This document shows, in pieces, positions 15,377 to 23,538 of a DNA stretch of 64,000 nt (position 1 is its first letter; each line of letters begins with the position of its first letter). The notes beneath the pieces were generated by a model. That model was not told the DNA's origin, did no database searches, and saw nothing but the letters and a program-made list of their open reading frames with translations. A program made the position numbers and the translations under genes. The DNA comes from Bacteroides caccae (lineage in GTDB: Bacteria > Bacteroidota > Bacteroidia > Bacteroidales > Bacteroidaceae), in the NCBI RefSeq assembly GCF_002222615.2, contig NZ_CP022412.2, forward strand, positions 2,976,001 through 3,040,000. Reading direction: 5' to 3'.

Positions 15377-16279
15377 ATGAATTTGATTCTGATTGCAGTG
15401 ATTTCATTGGGAGCGATAGCGCTCGTGCTGGCCGCTATTCTTTATGTGGCTTCCAAGAAATTTGCCGTGTATGAAGATCCGCGGATTGCCCAGGTAGGGG
15501 AAGTGTTGCCCCAGGCAAATTGTGGTGGATGTGGCTATCCGGGTTGTAGCGGTTTTGCCGACGCTTGCGTCAAAGCCGGCTCGCTGGATGGAAAATTCTG
15601 CCCCGTAGGCGGACAACCTGTCATGGCTAAAATTGCTGATATCCTCGGACTGGCAGCCGGAGAGGCTGAACCGATGGTAGCAGTGGTGAGATGTAACGGA
15701 ACGTGTGCCAACCGTCCGCGTATTAATCAATACGACGGTGCTAAGAGTTGTGCTATTGCCGCTTCGCTGTATGGCGGAGAGACGGGTTGTAGCTACGGCT
15801 GTCTGGGTTGTGGCGACTGTGTGGCTGCCTGCCAGTTTGACGCTATCCACATGAACCCGGAAACGGGACTTCCGGAAGTCGACGAGGCGAAATGTACCGC
15901 TTGCGGCGCCTGTGTGAAGGCTTGCCCGAAGGCGATCATTGAAATCCGTCCGCAAGGCAAGAAGTCGCGCCGCGTGTATGTCTCTTGTGTGAATAAAGAC
16001 AAGGGCGCTGTGGCACGCAAGGCTTGCACGGTGAGCTGTATCGGTTGCGGAAAGTGCGTGAAGACGTGTCCGTTCGAAGCTATCACGCTGGAGAACAACT
16101 TGGCTTACATCGATCCTGACAAGTGTAAATCTTGCCGGAAGTGCGTGGAAGTATGTCCGCAGAATACCATTATCGAGTTGAACTTCCCGCCGCGCAAACC
16201 GAAGGAAGAAGCTCCGGCTGCTCCGAAAGAAACGGTTACTCCAAAAGAAACGGCTGAGGCTCCGAAAGTAACAGAATAA
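15377..16279 (+). CDS. rnfB: Rnf electron transport complex subunit B
   Basis: Ferredoxin-docking, iron-sulfur subunit of the ion-translocating ferredoxin:NAD+ oxidoreductase. An N-terminal membrane anchor (about 3-25) is followed by the 4Fe-4S domain CGGCGYPGCSGFADAC (Cys 49, 52, 57 and 64). Then come four CxxCxxCxxxC ferredoxin-type motifs: CLGCGDCVAACQ, CTACGACVKACP, CIGCGKCVKTCP and CKSCRKCVEVCP. That is two more than the two in Escherichia coli RsxB, so electrons probably travel along a longer wire. The tail is Pro/Lys/Glu-rich. It lies second in the operon, 24 bases before rnfC. Confidence 0.95.
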   Translation: MNLILIAVISLGAIALVLAAILYVASKKFAVYEDPRIAQVGEVLPQANCGGCGYPGCSGFADACVKAGSLDGKFCPVGGQPVMAKIADILGLAAGEAEPMVAVVRCNGTCANRPRINQYDGAKSCAIAASLYGGETGCSYGCLGCGDCVAACQFDAIHMNPETGLPEVDEAKCTACGACVKACPKAIIEIRPQGKKSRRVYVSCVNKDKGAVARKACTVSCIGCGKCVKTCPFEAITLENNLAYIDPDKCKSCRKCVEVCPQNTIIELNFPPRKPKEEAPAAPKETVTPKETAEAPKVTE

Positions 16280-16303
16280 TAACAGAATAAAATACAGAAT
16301 TGT

Positions 16304-17641
16304 ATGTTAAAGACATTTTCAATTGGTGGAGTTCATCCACACGAAAATAAATTGTCGGCACATCAACCTATCATTACGGCGGAAGTTCCTGCGAAAGCGG
16401 TTATTCTGCTGGGCCAGCATATTGGCGCACCTGCCAAACCGGTTGTTGCGAAAGGGGATGTGGTAAAGGTAGGCACACGGATTGCCGAACCTGCCGGCTT
16501 TGTTTCGGCAGCAATTCATTCTTCGGTCAGTGGTAAAGTGGCGAAGATTGATACGATAGTCGATGCCAGCGGTTATGCGAAACCTGCTATTTTCATTGAT
16601 GTGGAAGGTGACGAATGGGAAGAAACAATCGACCGCAGCAAGACACTGGTGAAAGAATGCGATCTTTCGGCGGAAGAAATTGTGAAGAAGATTGCCGATG
16701 CCGGTATCGTAGGTCTGGGCGGTGCTTGTTTCCCTACACAGGTGAAACTGTGTCCTCCTCCTTCTTTCAAGGCGGAATGCGTGATTATCAATGCGGTGGA
16801 ATGTGAACCGTATCTGACTGCCGATCATCAGCTGATGCTGGAACACGCAGAAGAAATCATGGTAGGCGTGTCTATCCTGATGAAAGCCGTGAAAGTGAAT
16901 AAAGCGTTTATCGGAATCGAGAACAATAAGCCGGATGCAATTCAGTTGATGACGAAGGTAGCTTCCAGTTATGCGGGTATCGAAGTGGTGCCTTTGAAGG
17001 TGAAATATCCGCAGGGAGGTGAAAAGCAGCTGATTGACGCGATCACCAAACGTCAGGTGGCAAGCGGTGCGCTGCCTATCTCTACGGGGGCTGTCGTGCA
17101 GAATGTAGGTACGGCTTTCGCTGTTTATGAAGCGGTGCAGAAGAACAAGCCGTTGTTTGAGCGCGTGATTACGGTGACCGGAAAGTCGGTGGCCCGTCCG
17201 TCCAACTTCCTCGCCCGTATCGGTACGCCGATGAAGCAGTTGATCGACGCTTGCGGCGGTCTGCCGGAAGACACGGGAAAGGTGATCGGCGGTGGTCCGA
17301 TGATGGGTAAGGCGTTGGTGAACATCGACGTTCCTACTGCGAAGGGCAGTTCCGGCATCCTGATTATGAACCGGAAGGAAGCCAAGCGCGGGGAAGCACA
17401 AACCTGTATCCGTTGCGCGAAGTGCGTGAGCGCCTGTCCTATGGGACTGGAACCGTACTTGCTCGGAGCGTTGTCCGAAAACGGGGATTTTGAAACAATG
17501 GAAAAAGAAAGAATCATGGATTGTATCGAGTGCGGTTCCTGTCAGTTCACTTGTCCTGCCAACCGTCCGTTACTTGACTACTGCCGTCTGGGTAAAGGCA
17601 AGGTAGGCGCTATGATTCGTGCACGTCAAGCTAAAAAATAA
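16304..17641 (+). CDS. rnfC: Rnf electron transport complex subunit C
   Basis: 445-residue peripheral subunit that binds NADH/FMN and passes electrons between NAD+ and the Fe-S chain. Visible features are an N-terminal GGVHPHENK barrel-sandwich start, GIVGLGGACFPTQVKL (nucleotide-binding loop), NAVECEPYLTADHQLMLE, and two C-terminal 4Fe-4S motifs (CIRCAKCVSACPMGL and CIECGSCQFTCPANRP). Length is that of the compact anaerobe form without the long alanine-rich tail of proteobacterial RnfC. rnfD follows after 5 bases. Confidence 0.95.
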   Translation: MLKTFSIGGVHPHENKLSAHQPIITAEVPAKAVILLGQHIGAPAKPVVAKGDVVKVGTRIAEPAGFVSAAIHSSVSGKVAKIDTIVDASGYAKPAIFIDVEGDEWEETIDRSKTLVKECDLSAEEIVKKIADAGIVGLGGACFPTQVKLCPPPSFKAECVIINAVECEPYLTADHQLMLEHAEEIMVGVSILMKAVKVNKAFIGIENNKPDAIQLMTKVASSYAGIEVVPLKVKYPQGGEKQLIDAITKRQVASGALPISTGAVVQNVGTAFAVYEAVQKNKPLFERVITVTGKSVARPSNFLARIGTPMKQLIDACGGLPEDTGKVIGGGPMMGKALVNIDVPTAKGSSGILIMNRKEAKRGEAQTCIRCAKCVSACPMGLEPYLLGALSENGDFETMEKERIMDCIECGSCQFTCPANRPLLDYCRLGKGKVGAMIRARQAKK

Positions 17642-17646
17642 CGAAT

Positions 17647-18639
17647 ATGGAAAATAAATTAATCGTATCACTATCACCCCACGTTCATGGCGGAGACAGC
17701 GTACAGAAAAATATGTACGGCGTGCTGATTGCACTGATTCCGGCTTTTCTGGTGTCTCTCTACTTCTTCGGACTGGGTGCCCTGATTGTCACGGCTACTT
17801 CCGTGGCCGCTTGTTTGTTCTTCGAATGGGCAATCGGGAAATATTTACTGAAGAAACCTACCACGACAATCTGTGACGGCTCTGCTATCATCACAGGTGT
17901 GTTGCTGGCATTCAACTTACCTTCCAACCTGCCTGTATGGATCATCATTCTCGGCGCACTGTTTGCTATCGGTGTGGGAAAGATGTCTTTCGGCGGATTG
18001 GGCTGCAACCCTTTCAACCCGGCATTGGCAGGACGTGTGTTCCTGTTGCTTTCTTTCCCGGTGCAGATGACCAGTTGGCCGGTAGTCGGTCAGTTGACCG
18101 CCTACACGGACGCTACGACGGGAGCTACTCCGCTGGCATTGATGAAGCAGGCGATCTACGGCAATACGGACGCTTTAAGCCAGATTCCGGATGCGTTGAG
18201 CCTGTTGATCGGACAAAACGGCGGATGTCTCGGTGAAGTGAGCGCGCTGGCTCTGCTGATCGGTTTGGCGTATATGCTGTGGAAGAAAATTATCACATGG
18301 CATATTCCGGTATCTATCCTGGTTACCGTATTCGTGTTCGCAGGCATCATGCATCTGGCGGATCCTGAAAAATACGTGTCTCCGGTGCTCCAACTGCTTT
18401 CCGGTGGTCTGATGCTGGGTGCTGTCTTTATGGCAACCGACTATGTGACGTCTCCGATGAGCAAGAAAGGTATGCTGATTTATGGCGTTTGCATCGGTCT
18501 GCTGACAGTGGTGATCCGTCTGTTCGGCGCCTATCCCGAAGGTATGTCGTTCGCCATTCTGATAATGAATGCATTCACTCCGCTGATTAATACCTATTGT
18601 AAACCTAAACGCTTTGGGGAGGTAGCGAAGAAGAAATGA
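17647..18639 (+). CDS. rnfD: Rnf electron transport complex subunit D
   Basis: 330-residue membrane subunit with about nine helices, carrying covalently bound FMN. The flavinylation motif is TTGATPLALM (about residues 157-166), where the threonine of GAT takes FMN from ApbE-type transferase. The NPALAGRVFL and ATDYVTSPMS stretches are conserved in RnfD/NqrB. Its stop overlaps the rnfG start by 4 bases (ATGA at 18636-18639). Confidence 0.95.
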   Translation: MENKLIVSLSPHVHGGDSVQKNMYGVLIALIPAFLVSLYFFGLGALIVTATSVAACLFFEWAIGKYLLKKPTTTICDGSAIITGVLLAFNLPSNLPVWIIILGALFAIGVGKMSFGGLGCNPFNPALAGRVFLLLSFPVQMTSWPVVGQLTAYTDATTGATPLALMKQAIYGNTDALSQIPDALSLLIGQNGGCLGEVSALALLIGLAYMLWKKIITWHIPVSILVTVFVFAGIMHLADPEKYVSPVLQLLSGGLMLGAVFMATDYVTSPMSKKGMLIYGVCIGLLTVVIRLFGAYPEGMSFAILIMNAFTPLINTYCKPKRFGEVAKKK

Positions 18640-19373
18640 AAAAGTTACAATCATCTTTGAAAAATATGTTGCTGGTGCTGACGGGAGTGACTGCTGTCTC
18701 CGTCGCGTTGCTGGCTTATGTGAACGAACTGACGAAAGGGCCTATTGCCGAGGCGAACGCCAAGACGCTGAACGAGGCCCTGAAAAAAGTTCTTCCTGAA
18801 TTTACGAACAACCCGGTGGCGGAAAGCGATACGATCTTCAGCGAGAAAGACGGCAAGAAGAATGTCGATTTCATTGTTTATCCGGCCAAGAACGGTGATA
18901 ATATGGTGGGTACGGCTGTTGAAGCCAAGTCCATGGGATTCGGCGGCGAGCTGAAAGTGCTGGTTGGCTTTGACGCCGAAGGTAAAATCTACAACTACTC
19001 CCTGCTGGCTCATACGGAAACTCCGGGACTGGGTTCGAAGGCCGACAAATGGTTCGGTGCTTACGATCCTGCCAAGGGTGAACAGGCGGTGTCACACGAG
19101 GAAAGCACGAAGTCTATCCTGGGCATGAATCCGGGTGAAGCCGCACTGACGGTCAGCAAAGACGGCGGGCAGGTGGACGCCATTACCGCTTCTACGATTA
19201 CCTCACGCGCTTTCCTGAATGCCGTAAATGCTGCTTATCAGGCTTACAAAGCCGGAGGGGGAGAAGTGAACGGAGCTACGGGTGCTTCTCAAAAGGCCGC
19301 CGGTGAAAATGCCGATGCTGCTACGGGTGCTACAACTAAAGTGGAACTTACTGATTCTATCAGTGCTAATTAA
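18636..19373 (+). CDS. rnfG: Rnf electron transport complex subunit G
   Basis: 245-residue subunit with one N-terminal transmembrane helix (about 9-28) and a periplasmic FMN-binding domain. ETPGLGSKAD and the flavin motif DAITASTITSRAF (Thr accepting FMN, in place of the more common SGAT) are visible. Unusually, the last 40 residues are an alanine/glycine-rich tail with repeated GATGAS and ATGATTK motifs; the second ends DAATGATTKVE, itself resembling a flavinylation motif. Whether this tail is modified is unknown. Confidence 0.95.
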   Translation: MKKLQSSLKNMLLVLTGVTAVSVALLAYVNELTKGPIAEANAKTLNEALKKVLPEFTNNPVAESDTIFSEKDGKKNVDFIVYPAKNGDNMVGTAVEAKSMGFGGELKVLVGFDAEGKIYNYSLLAHTETPGLGSKADKWFGAYDPAKGEQAVSHEESTKSILGMNPGEAALTVSKDGGQVDAITASTITSRAFLNAVNAAYQAYKAGGGEVNGATGASQKAAGENADAATGATTKVELTDSISAN

Positions 19374-19387
19374 GAAAGGAGACAGAT

Positions 19388-19972
19388 ATGAATAACTTTA
19401 AAGTAATGATGAACGGGATTATCAAAGAGAATCCTACGTTTGTACTCCTGCTCGGTATGTGTCCTACGTTGGGTACTACTTCATCGGCTATCAACGGCAT
19501 GGGTATGGGACTGGCCACCATGTTCGTGCTGATCTGCTCGAACGTGGTGATCTCACTGATTAAAAACCTGATTCCGGATATGGTGCGTATCCCTTCGTTT
19601 ATTGTGGTGATTGCGTCTTTCGTGACGTTGCTCCAAATGGTGATGCAGGCATACGTGCCGGGACTGTACGCCACACTCGGCCTTTTCATCCCGTTGATCG
19701 TAGTGAACTGTATCGTGCTGGGGCGTGCCGAAGCTTTTGCCGCAAAGAACAATGCGTTGGCATCCATGTTCGACGGTATCGGTATGGGACTGGGCTTTAC
19801 CATTGCCCTGACTTTGCTGGGTGCTGTCCGCGAATTTCTGGGAACAGGCAAGATCTTCGACCTGACTATCCTGCCGGAAGAATACGGAATGTTGGTGTTC
19901 GTACTGGCTCCGGGTGCTTTCATCGCCCTGGGATATCTCATCGCATTGATTAATAGTTTCAAGAAAGCTTAA
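19388..19972 (+). CDS. rnfE: Rnf electron transport complex subunit E
   Basis: 194-residue integral membrane protein with six predicted helices, paralogous to RnfA. Conserved stretches are NPTFVLLLGMCPTLGTTSSA (the cysteine may coordinate the intramembrane 2Fe-2S cluster shared with RnfA) and PLIVVNCIVLGRAEAFA. It forms the ion channel and electron-crossing core with RnfA. It starts 14 bases after rnfG. Confidence 0.95.
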   Translation: MNNFKVMMNGIIKENPTFVLLLGMCPTLGTTSSAINGMGMGLATMFVLICSNVVISLIKNLIPDMVRIPSFIVVIASFVTLLQMVMQAYVPGLYATLGLFIPLIVVNCIVLGRAEAFAAKNNALASMFDGIGMGLGFTIALTLLGAVREFLGTGKIFDLTILPEEYGMLVFVLAPGAFIALGYLIALINSFKKA

Positions 19973-19994
19973 CTCTATTAAATAAGAAAAGAAT

Positions 19995-20567
19995 ATGGAA
20001 TATATATTGATATTTATTTCGGCAATCTTTGTAAACAACATCGTGTTGTCGCAGTTCCTGGGCATCTGCCCGTTCCTGGGCGTTTCCAAGAAAGTGGAGA
20101 CTGCAATGGGGATGAGCGCCGCGGTGGCTTTCGTGTTGACTATCGCTACCATTGTCACATTCCTCATTCAGAAGTTTGTGCTAGATGTGTTCGGACTGGG
20201 ATACTTGCAGACGATTACTTTCATTCTGGTGATTGCCGGACTGGTGCAAATGGTGGAAATCATCTTGAAGAAAGTTTCCCCCGCCTTGTATCAGGCGTTG
20301 GGCGTGTTCCTGCCGTTGATTACAACCAACTGTTGTATCCTGGGTGTGGCTATCCTCGTGATCCAGAAAGACTATGACCTGCTGACAGGAGTTGTGTATG
20401 CATTCTCCACCGCTATCGGTTTCGGTCTGGCACTGGTTCTCTTTGCCGGATTGCGCGAACAGATGAGCCTGGTGAAAGTTCCGAAAGGAATGCAGGGCAC
20501 ACCGATTGCATTGATTACCGCCGGCCTGCTCGCCATGGCATTCATGGGATTCTCCGGCGTGGTGTAA
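19995..20567 (+). CDS. rnfA: Rnf electron transport complex subunit A
   Basis: 190-residue six-helix membrane subunit. Signature parts are FVNNIVLSQFLGICPFLGVSKK and PLITTNCCILGVAI, with cysteines in the positions expected to share the intramembrane Fe-S cluster with RnfE. It is the last gene of the B-C-D-G-E-A set; a strong terminator follows 25 bases after the stop. Confidence 0.95.
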   Translation: MEYILIFISAIFVNNIVLSQFLGICPFLGVSKKVETAMGMSAAVAFVLTIATIVTFLIQKFVLDVFGLGYLQTITFILVIAGLVQMVEIILKKVSPALYQALGVFLPLITTNCCILGVAILVIQKDYDLLTGVVYAFSTAIGFGLALVLFAGLREQMSLVKVPKGMQGTPIALITAGLLAMAFMGFSGVV

Positions 20568-20592
20568 AGACTTACAGTTGATAATTTAATAT

Positions 20593-20649
20593 AGGATTGG
20601 AAACCCTGCTGTATAACATACACAGAAATGGGTTTCCAATCCTTTTTTT
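20593..20649 (+). terminator. intrinsic terminator of the rnf operon
   Basis: AGGATTGGAAACCC (20593-20606) pairs perfectly with GGGTTTCCAATCCT (20630-20643), a 14-bp stem, followed by a run of seven T. Confidence 0.9.
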
Positions 20650-20713
20650 AATACCTGACTGCTATTAATTCGTACTTTAATAGCCTTTTATTAAATAAAA
20701 TGCCGGCAGATTA

Positions 20714-20743
20714 TTGCATTTCCATTTTATTTCCTTAAATTTG
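20714..20743 (+). promoter_or_regulatory. promoter of galE
   Basis: TTG at 20714-20716 and TAAATTTG at 20736-20743 are separated by 19 bases, fitting the Bacteroides sigma consensus; the leader to the galE start is about 40 bases. Confidence 0.6.
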
Positions 20744-20789
20744 TAGCTCAAACGACAAAAGCCGAAAAACTAACCATTTATTAAAGAAT

Positions 20790-21824
20790 ATGAAAGAAAG
20801 AATTTTAGTAACGGGCGGAACGGGATACATTGGTTCTCACACCGTAGTAGAACTACAGAACAGTGGATATGAAGTAATCATCATCGATAATTTATCTAAC
20901 TCAAATGCCGACGTTGTTGACAATATAGAGAAAGTATCAGGTATTCGCCCTGCTTTTGAAAAACTGGATTGTTTGGATTTCGCAGGTCTGGATGCTATCT
21001 TTACCAAATATAAAGGAATTAAGGCGATCATTCACTTTGCAGCGAGCAAAGCGGTTGGAGAGTCAGTAGAGAAGCCGTTGCTTTATTATCGCAACAACCT
21101 GGTTTCGCTGATCAACCTCCTCGAACTGATGCCGAAACATGGAGTGGAAGGAATCGTATTCTCTTCATCTTGTACCGTATACGGTCAGCCGGATGAATTG
21201 CCGGTAACGGAAAAGGCTCCGATCAAGAAAGCGGAATCTCCTTACGGAAATACAAAACAGATCAATGAAGAGATTATCCGTGATACGGTAGCTTCCGGTG
21301 CTCCGATCAATGCGATCATGCTGCGTTATTTCAACCCGATCGGTGCTCATCCTACTGCATTGCTGGGCGAACTTCCGAATGGCGTTCCTCAAAATCTGAT
21401 TCCTTACCTGACTCAGACCGCAATCGGTATCCGTGAGAAACTGAGCGTGTTTGGCGATGATTATGATACTCCTGACGGTTCTTGTATCCGTGACTTTATC
21501 AATGTCGTTGACTTGGCTAAGGCACACGTGATCGCTATCCGTCGTATTCTGGAGAAGACACAGAAAGAAAAAGTCGAAGTGTTCAATATCGGCACGGGAC
21601 GCGGAGTGTCTGTTCTGGAATTGATTAACGGTTTTGAAAAAGCTACCGGTGTTAAACTGAATTATCAGATTGTAGGACGTCGTGCAGGTGATATTGAAAA
21701 GGTTTGGGCTAACCCTGATTTTGCAAACCAGGAACTGGGTTGGAAGGCCGTGGAAACCTTGGAAGATACTTTACGTTCTGCATGGAACTGGCAATTGAAA
21801 CTTCGTGAAAGAGGTATTCAATAA
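20790..21824 (+). CDS. galE: UDP-glucose 4-epimerase
   Basis: 344-residue extended SDR interconverting UDP-glucose and UDP-galactose. It has the NAD motif GGTGYIGSH (9-17), FAASKAVGESVEKP, the SSSCTVYG catalytic serine strand, Y152-x3-K156 in PYGNTK, and the long insertion with LRYFNPIGAHPTALLGE typical of true GalE. Length and motifs are standard. It has its own promoter and lies between the Rnf terminator and a repeat-rich gap. It supplies galactose units for surface glycans and the Leloir pathway. Confidence 0.93.
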   Translation: MKERILVTGGTGYIGSHTVVELQNSGYEVIIIDNLSNSNADVVDNIEKVSGIRPAFEKLDCLDFAGLDAIFTKYKGIKAIIHFAASKAVGESVEKPLLYYRNNLVSLINLLELMPKHGVEGIVFSSSCTVYGQPDELPVTEKAPIKKAESPYGNTKQINEEIIRDTVASGAPINAIMLRYFNPIGAHPTALLGELPNGVPQNLIPYLTQTAIGIREKLSVFGDDYDTPDGSCIRDFINVVDLAKAHVIAIRRILEKTQKEKVEVFNIGTGRGVSVLELINGFEKATGVKLNYQIVGRRAGDIEKVWANPDFANQELGWKAVETLEDTLRSAWNWQLKLRERGIQ

Positions 21825-21873
21825 GATATATTTAATTATTTGTTGTAAAAACATGAAAATATAAACAAAATAG

Positions 21874-21899
21874 AAACAAATCGTGCATGCGATTTGTTT
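21874..21899 (+). terminator. hairpin downstream of galE
   Basis: AAACAAATCG (21874-21883) and CGATTTGTTT (21890-21899) form a 10-bp perfect stem with loop TGCATG, 50 bases after the galE stop. The T-tract is weak (TTTAATT), so it may be partial; a stronger hairpin lies at 22030. Confidence 0.5.
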
Positions 21900-22029
21900 A
21901 ATTGATGCAAGTCGACCTGAAGCTGTTTGTGAGTATGTGAATATACATGGATAGTACTTATACCTCCCCGGTATAGACAGGGAGATTGCATAGTAGTTTT
22001 GTCGTGTTTTATTTTGTGTTTGTGTTGTG

Positions 22030-22064
22030 ACGGTACTACGACGTGAGTCGTGGTACCGTTTTTT
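22030..22064 (+). terminator. strong hairpin with T-tract, 206 bases after galE
   Basis: ACGGTACTACGAC (22030-22042) and GTCGTGGTACCGT (22047-22059) form a 13-bp stem with one G.U-type pair and a GTGA-like tetraloop, followed by six T. It ends either the galE transcript or a separate small RNA from 21905-22030. Confidence 0.75.
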
Positions 22065-22182
22065 GTTTATTCGTTTGGAGTAGGTTCTATTTTGTAAAAT
22101 ATTTATGCCATATTGATTTATAATCCATAACTGTTTAGGGTTCTTCTTCAGATTTGGTGGTAATTTAATCAGTCGGTGGTAT

Positions 22183-22326
22183 CTCCATTCCCCTCCTTCG
22201 GGGAAGGAGGGGTGGCTGAAAGCCGGGGTGGTAGGTGGATACACAATGCTGATAATAACCGACTTACGCATTCACCTACCACCTCCCCCTACGGGTACTC
22301 CTCCTTCCCGAAGGAGGAGAATGGAG
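22183..22326 (-). repeat. palindromic intergenic repeat, copy A
   Basis: Long imperfect palindrome. The arms pair through CACCTACCACC and its complement, and each arm ends in its own small hairpin built from CTCCTTC/GAAGGAG. In minus-strand orientation the order is hairpin, TACCCGTAGGGGGAGGTGG, a spacer containing TTATTATCAGCATTGTG, CCACCCCGGCTTTCAGCCAC, hairpin. Its spacer is homologous to copy C (37674). It is placed inside the 294-bp inverted-repeat element. Confidence 0.8.
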
Positions 22327-22388
22327 AATACTATCGACTATCAAATTATTATTGAATACTATCGACTATAAACTATCAAATTATTATT
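22326..22388. repeat. direct repeats beside copy A
   Basis: Two units starting GAATACTATCGACTAT (22326 and 22354) and both containing ACTATCAAATTATTATT or its near copy; unit lengths about 28 and 35. They abut the GGGGGAGGTGG-side arm of copy A. Confidence 0.7.
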
Positions 22389-22520
22389 TTCCTAATTAAT
22401 TTTACCACCAAATTTGAAGAAGAACCCTATTTAGTATTTTTGTATCAAACGTGTTGAATATACAACCCGCTGCAATGTTGGGCTTCTAAGATTTGCAAAA
22501 GAGTCTATGTTGGTGAAGGA

Positions 22521-23351
22521 CTATTCGCTTAGCGTACCTTTAAAACAAAATGCATTAGTCCCCCAATCTATCTCCGGCAGTGTGGTGTCGGCGGTGAACA
22601 AGCCGAATACGGAAGAACCCGAACCGCTCATGGAGGCATAGATTGCTCCCTGGTGATAGAGCTCTTCTTTTATTTCTCCGATAACGGGGTATTGCGGGAA
22701 GACACTCGCTTCGAAGTCATTGATTAATGTATCTTTCCACTCTGCGACCGGACGACGGATAACCTCTCTGACCGGATATTCGGGACGGTGGGGGCGGATA
22801 TTGGCGAAGGCTTCCCGGGTGGATACGAAAACATCCGGCTTCACAATCATAATCCGGTAACCTTTCAGGGATAGCTCTATCGGGGAGAAGATATTTCCGA
22901 TACCTTCGGCGTAAGTCGGTGTGTTTTTGATGAAGAAGGCACAGTCGGCTCCCAGGGTAGCGGCGTAGTCCTCCAGTTGGTTGTCGGACAATTGGAGGTT
23001 GTAATGTTCATTGAGCAACTTCAACATAAAGGCGGCATCCGACGAACCGCCTCCCAGTCCGGCTCCTGAAGGGATATGTTTGTACAGATGAATCTCGACA
23101 GGAGGCAGGTGAAATTCCTTGTCTAATAACAAATAAGCTTTTACTACCAGATTATTTTCCGGATTGCCGGCTATTTCCATTCCGTGCTGGTGGAGCGTGA
23201 ATTTCTGTTGGGCTTCGGGATTGGTTCTGATTTCCAAAGCGTCTTCGAGAGCGACGGGATAGAAAACAGTTTCCAGATTATGGTATCCGTCAGGACGTTT
23301 TTCCGTAATGGACAGCCCCAGGTTTATTTTGATATTCGGGAAAGTAATCAT
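22521..23351 (-). CDS. ispE: 4-diphosphocytidyl-2-C-methyl-D-erythritol kinase
   Basis: 276-residue GHMP kinase of the non-mevalonate (MEP) isoprenoid pathway, phosphorylating CDP-ME at the 2-hydroxyl. It starts [20 protein letters not shown] with [12 protein letters not shown]; the ATP motif is [18 protein letters not shown] (about 92-109), and the C-terminal GHMP motif is [12 protein letters not shown]. Length is typical. It is divergent from dnaB across 187 bases containing back-to-back -7 boxes. Confidence 0.93.
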   Translation of the reverse strand: MITFPNIKINLGLSITEKRPDGYHNLETVFYPVALEDALEIRTNPEAQQKFTLHQHGMEIAGNPENNLVVKAYLLLDKEFHLPPVEIHLYKHIPSGAGLGGGSSDAAFMLKLLNEHYNLQLSDNQLEDYAATLGADCAFFIKNTPTYAEGIGNIFSPIELSLKGYRIMIVKPDVFVSTREAFANIRPHRPEYPVREVIRRPVAEWKDTLINDFEASVFPQYPVIGEIKEELYHQGAIYASMSGSGSSVFGLFTADTTLPEIDWGTNAFCFKGTLSE

Positions 23352-23392
23352 GGTGTTATCTATTTTTTATGCTACGATTATGTATTCGGGGG

Positions 23393-23400
23393 CAAAGTTA
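23393..23400 (-). promoter_or_regulatory. putative -7 box of ispE
   Basis: Minus-strand TAACTTTG, an exact TAnnTTTG match, 42 bases upstream of the ispE start; the -33 region is not well conserved. Confidence 0.5.
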
Positions 23401-23444
23401 CTAAAATCTTCATTTTTCCTTATTCATTCTTCATTATTATATTT

Positions 23445-23452
23445 TATCTTTG
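23445..23452 (+). promoter_or_regulatory. putative -7 box of dnaB
   Basis: TATCTTTG, an exact TAnnTTTG match, giving a leader of about 80 bases to the dnaB start; faces away from the ispE box 45 bases to its left. Confidence 0.5.
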
Positions 23453-23538
23453 TCGTCCCGATTGAAAGAGGGCCTGTCGGAAAAGACCGCCCCAATCGAA
23501 TCGTAAAATGATAAATCGTAAAAACAGAAACAATCCTA

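Larger units (their letters stand above)
22136..22429. mobile_element. 294-bp MITE-like element with 28-bp terminal inverted repeats
   Basis: The termini 22136-22163 (TAGGGTTCTTCTTCAGATTT then GGTGGTAA) and 22402-22429 are inverted copies matching at 27 of 28 positions. No transposase frame lies inside; the interior holds one copy of the palindromic intergenic repeat (22183-22326) and two direct repeats. This is the layout of a non-autonomous element moved in trans. The ends recall insertion-sequence ends starting GGxTCTTC (ISL3-like, from memory, not verified). No clear target duplication was found, so age or family cannot be fixed. Confidence 0.6.

Noticed and set aside
16319..17401. 360-codon minus-strand frame across rnfC
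   Set aside because: Exact antisense shadow of a certain gene; composition (His/Arg-rich) typical of a mirrored GC-balanced frame.
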